A stretch of DNA of 64,000 nucleotides, taken from positions 1,388,745-1,452,744 of the forward strand of contig NC_007626.1 of NCBI RefSeq assembly GCF_000009985.1, given 5' to 3'. Positions 10,246-18,227 of this stretch are shown one piece after another. This DNA is from Paramagnetospirillum magneticum AMB-1 (lineage in GTDB: Bacteria > Pseudomonadota > Alphaproteobacteria > Rhodospirillales > Magnetospirillaceae). Each line of letters starts with the position of its first letter. The stretch's first letter is position 1. The notes beneath the pieces were generated by a model. The model saw only the letters and a program-made list of their open reading frames with translations. It was not told where the DNA came from and made no database searches. The position numbers and the translations under genes were made by a program.

Positions 10246-12717
10246 GTGGTCGAGGCTAAAGGGAAATCGCCGCAGCGGCGGGTGGAGGAGCTGTCGCAGC
10301 AGGTGGAGCGTCTCTCGCTCTATCAGGCCGTGTTCGATAATGCCTTCGAAGGCATGTTCGCCACCGATGCCGCCAATCGCATCATCGCGGTCAATCCCGC
10401 CTTTACCGCCATCACCGGCTATGCGGCCGAGGAAGCCATCGGCAACGATCCGCGCATGCTCAGCTCGGGCTTCCATGACCCCGCCTTCTACCAGGAGATG
10501 TGGGATCAGCTTTCCACGACCGGCCAATGGCAGGGTGAAGTCGTCGACCGCCACAAGGACGGCCGTCCGGTGCGGCTGTGGCTGTCCATCACCTCCCAGC
10601 GCGGCGCCGACGGCAAAGTGGCGCGCCGTATCGCCGTATTCCGCGACGTCACCGAGGCGCGCGAGACCGCAGAACAGCTTTGGCAGCGCAGCAATTTCGA
10701 CCCGCTGACCGAATTGCCCAACCGCAACCTGTTCCTCGACCGCCTGCTGCAGGCCCTGGTCCTGGCGGGTCGCGAGGGCTCCAAGGTGGCCATGCTGTTC
10801 ATCGGCCTGGACGGCTTCAAGAACATCAACGATTCCCTGGGCCACTGGATCGGCGACAAGGTGTTGCAGGAGGCGGCGCGCCGCTTCCAGAACTGCCTGC
10901 GCCAGGGCGATACGGCGGCGCGCTTCGGCGGCGACGAGTTCACCGTGGTGCTGTCGGGCGTGCGGGCCACCGCCGAGGTGGAGGCGGTGATCCGCTCTGT
11001 TCTGGAGGTGCTGCAGGAGCCTTTCGTGGTCGAGCATCACCACATCCTGATCTCGTGTTCCATCGGTGTCTGCATGTGGCCCGGCGACGGCGAGGACGTG
11101 GATTCGCTGATGCGCAACGCCACGGCGGCGCTGCAGCAGGCCAAGCAGGCCGGCCGCAACACCTTCCGCTTCTTCACTCCAGCCATGGACGCTCGCGCCC
11201 AGGCCCGCTCGCGCCTGGCGGACGAGCTGTCCGGGGCATTGTCCCAGGGCGAGTTCCATCTGGTGTTCCAGCCACTGGTGGACGTGAAGTCGGGCAAGGT
11301 CAACGCGGCCGAGGCGTTGCTGCGCTGGCACAACCGCTATCTCGGTGTGGTCAGCCCCGACCAGTTCGTGCCGTTGGCCGAGGAAATCGGCCTGATCCGC
11401 CCCATCGGCGAATGGCTGCTGACCGCCGCTTGCCGCGAGGCGCTGGTCTGGCAGGGCATGGGGCTGGGCGAGATCAATATCGCCGTCAACATTTCGCCGC
11501 GCCAGTTCCAGCAGGGCGACATCGTCGGCATCATCCGCCGCGCCCTGGAAGACACTCGTCTGCCGCCCTGGCTGTTGACCATCGAGATCACCGAGGGGCT
11601 GCTGCTGTCCAACGGCGAGGAGATCCTGGCCAAGATGGAGGCCATCCGCACGCTGGGCGTCAGCCTGTCGGTGGATGATTTCGGCACCGGCTATTCCTCG
11701 CTGTCCTACCTAAAGAGCTTCCCGGTGGATGTGCTGAAGATCGATCGCTCGTTCATCGCCGACATGGGCGATCACAGCGACGACGCCACCATGGTCGAAG
11801 CCATCATCGCGCTGGGCCACTCCCTTCATCTCGAAGTGGTGGCCGAGGGGGTGGAGACCAAGCAGCAGCTGGACTTCATCACCGCCCAGGGCTGCGACGT
11901 GGCCCAGGGCTATTACTTCTCGCCGCCGCTCAGCGGGCCGCGGTTCCGCGAGTTCGTGCTCGAACGCCTGGGCCTGCCCGAGCCCGAAGGGATGGCCGGC
12001 GTGGCGCCCCACGGTGTCCGGGTGCTGTTCGCCGATGATGTGGAACTGGTACGGCTGGTGTTTCGCGACTTCCTCGAAGGCACCGGCTGCGTTATCGACG
12101 AGGCCGCCGACGGAACCCAGGCCATCGCCAAGGCCACCGCCGTGCGCAAGGACGGAGGCAACCGGCACCAGTTGATGGTGTTCGATCTGTGCATGCCCGG
12201 CGTGGATGGCTTCGAGGTGGCCAGGGCCGTCCGGCTGTTCGAGGCCGCCAACCACCTGGACCCGGTGCCGCTGATCGCGCTGACCGTCGACGATTCCGAG
12301 GAGAGCCGGGAGAGGGCGCGGCAGGCCGGATTCGACCGCTTTCTCACCAAGCCCATCGCCCGGTCGGAATTGCTGGCCGCCATGGCCGAGATGCTGCCGG
12401 CCGCCAATACCGACATGGCTCCGGCCGATGGCAGCCTGACCGCCGGACTGAACATTCCCACCGGTCTCGAGCATCTGCTGCCCACCTTCATGGCCGAGAT
12501 GCTCAAGGACCAGCAGACCCTGCGCAGCCTGGCCGAGGGGCGGGACCGCGCTGCCCTGGCCGATCATGCCCATGCCATGCGCGGCAAGTGCGGCATGTTC
12601 GGCGAGGAGGTGCTCTACTCGCTGCTGGGGGATCTGGAAAGCCTGGCGCCGCTGGGCGACCGGGGGGAAATCACCCGTCTGGTCGCCAAGGTCGTTGAAC
12701 GGGTCGGCCGCCTGTAG
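10246..12717 (+). CDS. PAS-GGDEF-EAL-REC-HPt signalling protein
   Basis: This is an 823-residue cytosolic c-di-GMP protein. PAS spans about residues 25-140. The GGDEF domain (about 145-310) has an intact RFGGDEF. The EAL domain (about 320-575) retains EALLRW, the Asn of VNISPRQF, EITEG, DDFGTGYSS, KIDRSF and EGVET, so phosphodiesterase activity is expected. A receiver follows (about 585-715: FADD, phosphoacceptor in VFDLCMPGVDG, KPIA). The C-terminal HPt-like helix bundle carries AHAMRGKCGMFG. GTG is chosen with GGGGG just upstream; an upstream TTG at 10222 would add eight residues. Carrying REC and HPt behind GGDEF-EAL is unusual and suggests it relays phosphate as well as turning over c-di-GMP. 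An Rrf2 gene begins 39 bases later. Confidence 0.92.
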   Translation: MVEAKGKSPQRRVEELSQQVERLSLYQAVFDNAFEGMFATDAANRIIAVNPAFTAITGYAAEEAIGNDPRMLSSGFHDPAFYQEMWDQLSTTGQWQGEVVDRHKDGRPVRLWLSITSQRGADGKVARRIAVFRDVTEARETAEQLWQRSNFDPLTELPNRNLFLDRLLQALVLAGREGSKVAMLFIGLDGFKNINDSLGHWIGDKVLQEAARRFQNCLRQGDTAARFGGDEFTVVLSGVRATAEVEAVIRSVLEVLQEPFVVEHHHILISCSIGVCMWPGDGEDVDSLMRNATAALQQAKQAGRNTFRFFTPAMDARAQARSRLADELSGALSQGEFHLVFQPLVDVKSGKVNAAEALLRWHNRYLGVVSPDQFVPLAEEIGLIRPIGEWLLTAACREALVWQGMGLGEINIAVNISPRQFQQGDIVGIIRRALEDTRLPPWLLTIEITEGLLLSNGEEILAKMEAIRTLGVSLSVDDFGTGYSSLSYLKSFPVDVLKIDRSFIADMGDHSDDATMVEAIIALGHSLHLEVVAEGVETKQQLDFITAQGCDVAQGYYFSPPLSGPRFREFVLERLGLPEPEGMAGVAPHGVRVLFADDVELVRLVFRDFLEGTGCVIDEAADGTQAIAKATAVRKDGGNRHQLMVFDLCMPGVDGFEVARAVRLFEAANHLDPVPLIALTVDDSEESRERARQAGFDRFLTKPIARSELLAAMAEMLPAANTDMAPADGSLTAGLNIPTGLEHLLPTFMAEMLKDQQTLRSLAEGRDRAALADHAHAMRGKCGMFGEEVLYSLLGDLESLAPLGDRGEITRLVAKVVERVGRL

Positions 12718-12756
12718 CACCATGGATCCCGATCCGGGACCCAGGGGCGGGGCACA

Positions 12757-13143
12757 ATGAAGATCACTCAGTTCACCGACTTCTCCATCCGTTTGTTGAT
12801 TTATCTGTCGCGGCATCCCGACCGGGTGGTGACGGTGCGCGAAGTGGCCGAGTATTACGATATCTCGGCCGAGCACCTGAAAAAGATCGTCCGCTCCCTG
12901 GCCGAGCTGGGGCACATCCAGACCGTGCGGGGCAAGCATGGCGGCCTGCGCCTGGGCCGCGAGCCCCAGGCCATCGATCTCGGCCATCTGTTCCGCCAGC
13001 AGGAGAATCTGGCCCTGCTGCCCTGTCACGAGCCCTGCGATTCCTGTCCCATCGCCGATTGCCGCCTGCGCGGCCTGGTCGACAGCGCCCTGGCGGCGTT
13101 TCTGGCCGTGTTCGACGGCAAGACCCTGGCGGATGTGATCTAG
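12757..13143 (+). CDS. Rrf2-family transcriptional regulator (NsrR/IscR-like)
   Basis: The protein has 128 residues. An N-terminal winged helix contains the recognition region SAEHLKKIVRSLAELG, followed by the typical RGKHGGLRLG wing. Cys90, Cys94, Cys97 and Cys102 form a cluster-binding loop, and Asp8 (FTDFS) matches the position that ligates Fe-S in characterised NsrR proteins. It is therefore probably an Fe-S sensor of NO or redox state. The GGGGCGGGG sequence upstream of the ATG serves as the ribosome-binding site. It may be co-transcribed with the preceding c-di-GMP gene. A palindromic repeat element follows its stop. A second family member lies at 48048. Confidence 0.88.
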   Translation: MKITQFTDFSIRLLIYLSRHPDRVVTVREVAEYYDISAEHLKKIVRSLAELGHIQTVRGKHGGLRLGREPQAIDLGHLFRQQENLALLPCHEPCDSCPIADCRLRGLVDSALAAFLAVFDGKTLADVI

Positions 13144-13157
13144 CGGGGGCATTTGCC

Positions 13158-13262
13158 TGTCATCCCGACGACCTGGGGGAGGAGGGATCTCGTCCTGGTC
13201 CGGCGTCTCGGAATAGGCACCGCCATGCCAAGCGGAGATCCCTCGCTCTCGCTCGGGATGAC
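13158..13262. repeat. Dispersed palindromic element, copy 1 of 4
   Basis: This element of about 105 bp has outer arms TGTCATCCCGA...CTCGGGATGAC and inner arms GAGGGATCTCG...GGAGATCCCTC. It fills the space between the convergent Rrf2 and epmA genes. The same architecture occurs at 22147, 24798 and 52035. The 11-base sequence ATGTGATCTAG occurs on both sides (13133-13143 and 13271-13281) and carries the stop codons of both flanking genes. Confidence 0.85.
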
Positions 13263-13277
13263 GACGGAAAATGTGAT

Positions 13278-14324
13278 CTAGCCGGCCACCGGCGCCCACA
13301 GCACGTCGTCGATGGTCTCCGTCCCCGCCAGCAGCATCACCAGCCGGTCGAAGCCTAGGGCGATGCCGGCGGAGTCCGGCATGCCCGCGTCCAGGGCCGT
13401 CAGGAAATCCTCGTCCAGGGGATAGCGCTCGCCGTACAGGGCCTGCTTCAGGTCCATGTCGGCGGTGAAGCGGCGGCGCTGTTCGGCGGGGTCGGTCAGC
13501 TCACCGAAGGCGTTGCACAGCTCCACGCCCAGGGCATAGGCCTCGAAGCGCTCGGCCACCCGGGGGTCGGCGGGCGAGGGGCGCGACAGCGCCGCCATGG
13601 AGACCGGGTAGGAATGGAGGATGACCGGTCGGTCGAAGCCGAGATGGGGCTCGACCCGGTCCAGCATCACCTTGAAGAAGATATCCTCCCAACTGTCCGA
13701 CGGGCTGACCGAGAGGCCGATGCGCGCCGCCTCGGTGGCCAGGACCGACCGGTCGGGCGACCAAGGGTCGGGGGCACTGGCCAGCACGTCGATGCCGGCG
13801 TATTCGGCAAAGGCCTCGGCCACCGACAGCCGCCGCCAGGGGGCGAAGGGGTCGCAGGTGGTCCCCCGGCGCCGCAACAGGCCGACGCCGGCGGCCTTGG
13901 CGCAATCTCGGACCAGGGCCTCGGTGTCGGCCATCAGATCCTCGATGGAGGCTCCGGCCCGGTACCATTCCAGCATGGTGAATTCCGGGTGATGGGTGGC
14001 CGAGCGCTCGGCATTGCGGAAAACCTTGGCCAGCTGGTACAGGCGCGGCACGCCCGCCACCAGCAGCTTCTTCATGGCGAATTCGGGGCTGGTGTGAAGG
14101 TAAAGCGGCCGGTCCGGCCCGCCGAAGGGATCGGCAAAGGCGGTGGCGAAGGCCTTGAGATGGGGCTCCAGGCCCGGCGAGACCTGCAGACAGGGAGTCT
14201 CGACCTCGGCGAAGTCGCGGGCGGCGAAGAAGGCGCGGGTGGCGTTGACCACGCGGCCGCGCAGGTCCAGGGCCGCCTTGCGCCGGGCGAACACCTCGGG
14301 TCGCCACCATTCTTTACCTGCCAT
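13278..14324 (-). CDS. epmA: EF-P lysine lysyltransferase EpmA (class II LysRS paralogue)
   Basis: EpmA attaches (R)-beta-lysine to the conserved lysine of elongation factor P. The 348 residues form a lone class II lysyl-tRNA synthetase catalytic core without an anticodon-binding domain. Motif 2 is VFRNAERSATHHPEFTMLEW and motif 3 is GIALGFDRLVMLL. Its start is 26 bases from the divergent epmB start, and efp lies 2.5 kb away, so the pathway is encoded together. Neighbourhood and missing tRNA-binding domain favour EpmA over a LysRS. No epmC hydroxylase is present in the window. Confidence 0.94.
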   Translation of the reverse strand: MAGKEWWRPEVFARRKAALDLRGRVVNATRAFFAARDFAEVETPCLQVSPGLEPHLKAFATAFADPFGGPDRPLYLHTSPEFAMKKLLVAGVPRLYQLAKVFRNAERSATHHPEFTMLEWYRAGASIEDLMADTEALVRDCAKAAGVGLLRRRGTTCDPFAPWRRLSVAEAFAEYAGIDVLASAPDPWSPDRSVLATEAARIGLSVSPSDSWEDIFFKVMLDRVEPHLGFDRPVILHSYPVSMAALSRPSPADPRVAERFEAYALGVELCNAFGELTDPAEQRRRFTADMDLKQALYGERYPLDEDFLTALDAGMPDSAGIALGFDRLVMLLAGTETIDDVLWAPVAG

Positions 14325-14350
14325 GGCCTTTTCCTCTATCTAGGGACCCC

Positions 14351-15385
14351 ATGTCGAGCCGCCGAACCCTACGCACCGCCCAAGACCTGCATGACGCCGG
14401 GCTGATCCCGTCCGTCGAGGCGGTGGCCGGCGTCGCCGAGGCCTACGCGGTGGCGCTGACGCCGGCGGTGGTGGATCTGATCGATCCCGCCGACCCGGCC
14501 GACCCCATCGCCCGGCAATACGTGCCCTCGGCCGAGGAACTGGTGACCACGCCGGAAGAGCTGGCCGACCCCATCGGCGACGCAGCCTACAGCCCGGTGA
14601 AGGGGCTCGTCCACCGCTACCCCGACCGGGTGCTGCTGACGCCGCTGCTGGTCTGCCCGGTCTATTGCCGCTTCTGCTTCCGCCGTGCCCGGGTGGGCGA
14701 TGGCGACGCCACCATGACCGAGGCGGAGATCGATACCGCCCTGGCGTATGTGGCCGGGCGCCCGGAGATCCGCGAAGTGATTCTGACCGGCGGCGATCCC
14801 CTGATGCTGCCGCCCCCGCGGCTGGCGGCCCTGCTGGGCCGCATCGGAGCCATTGCCCATGTGGAGCTGATCCGCATCCATTCCCGCGTGCCGGTCAGCG
14901 ACCCGGAGCGGGTCACGCCCGATCTGGCGCGTGTCTTGGGCGGAGGCGACAAGCCGGTGTGGCTGGCGGTGCACGTCAACCATCCGCACGAGTTGTCGCC
15001 CCTGGCGCGCGGCGGTCTGGAGCGTCTGGCCCGCACCGGGGTGCCGCTGCTGTCCCAGACCGTGCTGCTGAAAGGCGTCAACGACAGCGTTTCCGTGCTG
15101 GACGAGCTGTTCCGCGCCCTGGTGCGGAACCGGGTGCGGCCCTATTATCTGCACCATCCCGACCTGGCGCCCGGCACCAGCCACTTCCGCCCGACCATCG
15201 AGGAGGGGCAGGCCCTGATGCGCAGCCTTCGCGGCCGACTGTCGGGCATCGCCCAGCCCACCTATGTGCTCGACATCCCCGGCGGCGCGGGCAAGGTGCC
15301 GGTGGGGCCGCAATACTGGGATGGGGAGGCTGGGACGGTGGCCGATCCCGGTGGGCGTCTCCATGATTACGCGGAGCGCGCTTAG
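14351..15385 (+). CDS. epmB: EF-P--lysine 2,3-aminomutase EpmB (radical SAM)
   Basis: EpmB converts L-lysine to (R)-beta-lysine for EF-P modification. The protein has 344 residues. The radical-SAM cluster motif is CPVYCRFCFRR, preceded by a KGLVHRYPDRVLL region typical of lysine 2,3-aminomutases; LTGGDPLML is the SAM-binding GGE-like motif, and AQPTYVLDIPGGAGKV lies near the C-terminus as in KamA. The shorter length and adjacency to epmA and efp favour EpmB over the catabolic KamA. Its TAG stop overlaps the stop of the convergent methyltransferase by two bases. Confidence 0.92.
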   Translation: MSSRRTLRTAQDLHDAGLIPSVEAVAGVAEAYAVALTPAVVDLIDPADPADPIARQYVPSAEELVTTPEELADPIGDAAYSPVKGLVHRYPDRVLLTPLLVCPVYCRFCFRRARVGDGDATMTEAEIDTALAYVAGRPEIREVILTGGDPLMLPPPRLAALLGRIGAIAHVELIRIHSRVPVSDPERVTPDLARVLGGGDKPVWLAVHVNHPHELSPLARGGLERLARTGVPLLSQTVLLKGVNDSVSVLDELFRALVRNRVRPYYLHHPDLAPGTSHFRPTIEEGQALMRSLRGRLSGIAQPTYVLDIPGGAGKVPVGPQYWDGEAGTVADPGGRLHDYAERA

Positions 15386-16563
15386 GGTCTGCGGAAGACG
15401 GCGTAGAATCCGGGATAGCGGCGGTGCAAGCGCAGGGAGATCGAGATCGTCTCGAGGCCGGCCGCCTCGGCCGCCGCCAAAAGGTATGCCCGGCTGTGTG
15501 CAAATCCGCCGACCCCGGAAACTCCACGATGGCTCCGGTCGGTGGTGGCCTCCGTAGAGAATATGAGATATCCGCCAGAGCGCAGCCGCCGTGCGGCGTT
15601 GCTGATGAACGGCCTCAGATCCTCGATGTGATGGAGGGCCGCGCTGCTGACCACGGCATCGAACGGCCCGGCCGGTACGGCGGTGTCCGAACTGGCGTCG
15701 GCGACCGTCAGGCTGTCATAGACGGACCTTGCCCGCGCCAGGTCCAGCATCTCCGCCGACAGGTCGAAACCGCTCAGATACTTGGTCCGGGGGCGCAGGA
15801 ATGTGCCCAGCAGTCCGGTGCCGCAGCATGCGTCGAGGATGCTGGCGACGTGTGCGGGCAGATGGGCCTCGATGACCGACATCATCATATCGTTACAGCC
15901 GCGATGCAGGGAATTGTCGTCGTAAGTCGCGGCCAGGTCGGCGTAGTTCGTCTCGGATGGCGGCGGCGGGGACGTGACTTCCAACGCGGAACCGGCCCGT
16001 CCGAGCATCTCGACGGCATCATCGTCGGCGCCGCCGCAATGTAGAATGTAGGCCAGCCCAAGGTAGACGGCCGGCATCTGCTCGGGCGGAATCGAGCGCT
16101 GTCCGGCCGCCAGCATGTCCATCAGGCGATCGCCGGGCTTTGTACCGATTCCCGCGACGAGGGTTCGACAGGCGGCGAACGGAGGGGCGGAGATGGCCGT
16201 CCGTTCGGTGGCGGCGATCATCAGGTAAAGGGCCTCGGGAAGCGATTTGCCCTCTGCCGTCACGATGGCATCGGCGGCCAGGAGAAAGAGTCCGGGAATG
16301 TCTCCGGCCGTGAACAGCGCCCCGCAAAGAGCCGATTTCAAATCGGACCGGTGCGGCGCCGTCCCGACGGCCCTGCGCATACGCTCGATGCCGGGACCAA
16401 TTTCCCCGGTGCGAAGATGCACATGGCCCCTCAGGAACAGGGCGTCGGGATGGTTGGGCGAAATGCCGAGAAGTTTGGTCAAGAGATCGGCGGCCTGATT
16501 GAACACGCCCTGCTCGCACAGCCGCGCCGCCAGGTGAAGCCCCTGGTCGAACGTCATTTCCAT
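15382..16563 (-). CDS. TPR-repeat SAM-dependent methyltransferase
   Basis: The protein has 393 residues. The N-terminal 180 residues contain TPR-like helices (GVFNQAADLLTKLLGISPNHPDALF). The C-terminal half is a class I methyltransferase with motif I ILDACCGTGLLG, an acidic FDLSAEMLDLAR motif II and AALHHIEDL further on. An ATG six bases further in (16557) is an alternative start. The substrate is unknown. It is inserted between epmB and efp but runs in the opposite direction. The architecture resembles proteins annotated as trans-aconitate or glycan-modifying methyltransferases; placement in the EF-P island is suggestive only. Confidence 0.82.
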   Translation of the reverse strand: MEMTFDQGLHLAARLCEQGVFNQAADLLTKLLGISPNHPDALFLRGHVHLRTGEIGPGIERMRRAVGTAPHRSDLKSALCGALFTAGDIPGLFLLAADAIVTAEGKSLPEALYLMIAATERTAISAPPFAACRTLVAGIGTKPGDRLMDMLAAGQRSIPPEQMPAVYLGLAYILHCGGADDDAVEMLGRAGSALEVTSPPPPSETNYADLAATYDDNSLHRGCNDMMMSVIEAHLPAHVASILDACCGTGLLGTFLRPRTKYLSGFDLSAEMLDLARARSVYDSLTVADASSDTAVPAGPFDAVVSSAALHHIEDLRPFISNAARRLRSGGYLIFSTEATTDRSHRGVSGVGGFAHSRAYLLAAAEAAGLETISISLRLHRRYPGFYAVFRRP

Positions 16564-16717
16564 TCCGAAGCGCCCCAAAACTGGAATTTGAAATGAAGAA
16601 TATCCGGCGGCAATCTTTGAGGGTATGCGTAATCTTACGGTTACGCTGAAAACACTCATTGATCTGCGGCGCATCAATCGGTCCGGTTTCCCAGTTTCGC
16701 CGGAATGACGGGTATTC

Positions 16718-16746
16718 TTGCCTTCCCGCAGTCGACCTGATAGGGT
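16718..16746 (+). promoter_or_regulatory. Candidate sigma-70 promoter of efp
   Basis: TTGCCT and TAGGGT are separated by 17 bases, ending 36 bases before the efp ATG. Match to consensus is moderate; position and spacing are the main support. Confidence 0.4.
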
Positions 16747-16782
16747 CCGCGCCAAATTTCCGTCAGCCCTGTTGGAACTCCC

Positions 16783-17349
16783 ATGAAGATCAATGCCAAC
16801 CTGATTCGTCCCGGCAACATCCTGGAACACAATGGCCGCCAGTACGCGGTGCTGAAGACTCAGATCGTCCAGCCCGGCAAGGGCGGCGCCTTCATCACCG
16901 TCGAGATGCGTGATATCCGCACCGGCAACAAGACCAACGAGCGCTGGCGCACCGCCGACACCATCGAGAAGTGCAACGTCGAGGCCAAGGAGTGCACGTT
17001 CCTGTTCAAGGACGACTCCAACATGACCTTCATGGATTCCGAGAGCTTCGAGCAGTTCACCATGCCCAACGACACCCTGGGCGACACCATCGGCTTCCTG
17101 CAGGACGGCATGGTGGTCGAGGTGGACTTCGTCGAGGGCTCGCCGGTCTCCATCACCCTGCCGGAAAAGGTGGTGATGAAGGTGGTCGAGGCCGATCCGG
17201 TGGTGAAGGGCCAGACGGCGTCGTCGTCCTACAAGCCCGCCAAGCTGGAAAACGGCATGAAGATCCTGGTCCCCCCCTTCCTGGAAGAGGGCGAGGTGAT
17301 CATCGTCAACACCACCGACTGTTCCTATGTCGAGCGGTTCAAGGGCTAG
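16783..17349 (+). CDS. efp: Translation elongation factor P
   Basis: EF-P binds ribosomes stalled at polyproline and restores peptide-bond formation. The 188 residues cover the three beta-barrel domains. The modification loop reads QPGKGGAF, placing the target lysine at position 33, consistent with beta-lysylation by the nearby EpmA/EpmB. The start follows a TTGGAACTCCC leader. An inositol monophosphatase family gene begins three bases after the stop and is likely co-transcribed. The proline-rich proteins nearby, such as the one at 18228, are the sort of client EF-P supports. Confidence 0.97.
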   Translation: MKINANLIRPGNILEHNGRQYAVLKTQIVQPGKGGAFITVEMRDIRTGNKTNERWRTADTIEKCNVEAKECTFLFKDDSNMTFMDSESFEQFTMPNDTLGDTIGFLQDGMVVEVDFVEGSPVSITLPEKVVMKVVEADPVVKGQTASSSYKPAKLENGMKILVPPFLEEGEVIIVNTTDCSYVERFKG

Positions 17350-17352
17350 CCG

Positions 17353-18150
17353 GTGATCATTCGCTCCGCACTGCTGAACGTCATGATGGGGGCGGCCCGC
17401 AAGGCCGCCCGCAACCTTGTGCGCGATTACGGCGAGGTCGAGCACCTCCAGGTGTCCAAGAAGGGCCCCGCCGACTTCGTGTCCTCGGCCGACATCAAGA
17501 CCGAAAAGACCCTGCGGGCCGAGCTGAAGAAGGCCCGTCCCGGCTTCGGCTTCCTGATGGAGGAAGGCGGCGAGATCGCTGGTGACGACACCAGCCATCG
17601 CTGGATCATCGATCCCATCGACGGCACCACCAACTTCCTGCACGGCATTCCCAATTTCTGCATCTCCATCGCGCTGGAGCGGGACGGCGAGCTGTTCGCC
17701 GGCGTGGTCTACCAGCCGCTGGGCGACGAGATGTTCCATGCGGAAAAGGGCGCCGGCGCCTTCCTGAACGAGCGGCGCCTGCGCGTGTCGGCCCGGCGCA
17801 AGCTGGAAGACACCCTGATCGCCACCGGCATTCCCTTCATCGGCCGTCCCGGCCACGAGACCTTCCTCAAGGAACTGGGCGCCGTGATGCCCCAGGTGGC
17901 GGGCATCCGCCGCTTTGGTTCGGCGGCTCTCGACCTCGCCTATGTGGCGGCCGGGCGCTGCGACGGCTATTGGGAAACCGGAATCAAGCCGTGGGACATC
18001 GCGGCGGGCATCGTGCTGGTCAAGGAAGCGGGCGGCTACGTCACCGACTTCCAGGGCGGCTCGAAGATGCTGGACAACGGCGAGGTCCTGGCGGCCAATG
18101 ACCATCTTCACCAGCCGCTGATGAAACTGCTGAAGACGGCGCGGGGATAG
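17353..18150 (+). CDS. suhB: Inositol-1-monophosphatase family protein (SuhB-like)
   Basis: The protein has 265 residues. Metal-binding motifs are the first-motif EEGGEI (here MEEGGEIAG), DPIDGTTNFLHG and WDIAAG near the C-terminus. The family hydrolyses inositol or other sugar phosphates; bacterial SuhB also acts in rRNA transcription antitermination. The GTG start lies three bases after the efp stop, so coupling to efp is likely. Specificity between inositol phosphate, fructose-1,6-bisphosphate and histidinol phosphate cannot be read from sequence. Confidence 0.9.
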   Translation: MIIRSALLNVMMGAARKAARNLVRDYGEVEHLQVSKKGPADFVSSADIKTEKTLRAELKKARPGFGFLMEEGGEIAGDDTSHRWIIDPIDGTTNFLHGIPNFCISIALERDGELFAGVVYQPLGDEMFHAEKGAGAFLNERRLRVSARRKLEDTLIATGIPFIGRPGHETFLKELGAVMPQVAGIRRFGSAALDLAYVAAGRCDGYWETGIKPWDIAAGIVLVKEAGGYVTDFQGGSKMLDNGEVLAANDHLHQPLMKLLKTARG

Positions 18151-18227
18151 GGTTGTGGCCGGACTCCGGTTCGGCTAGATTCCTGACCATAAGAATACCG
18201 AGGGAATTCAGCCGGGAGAGTGGCGTG

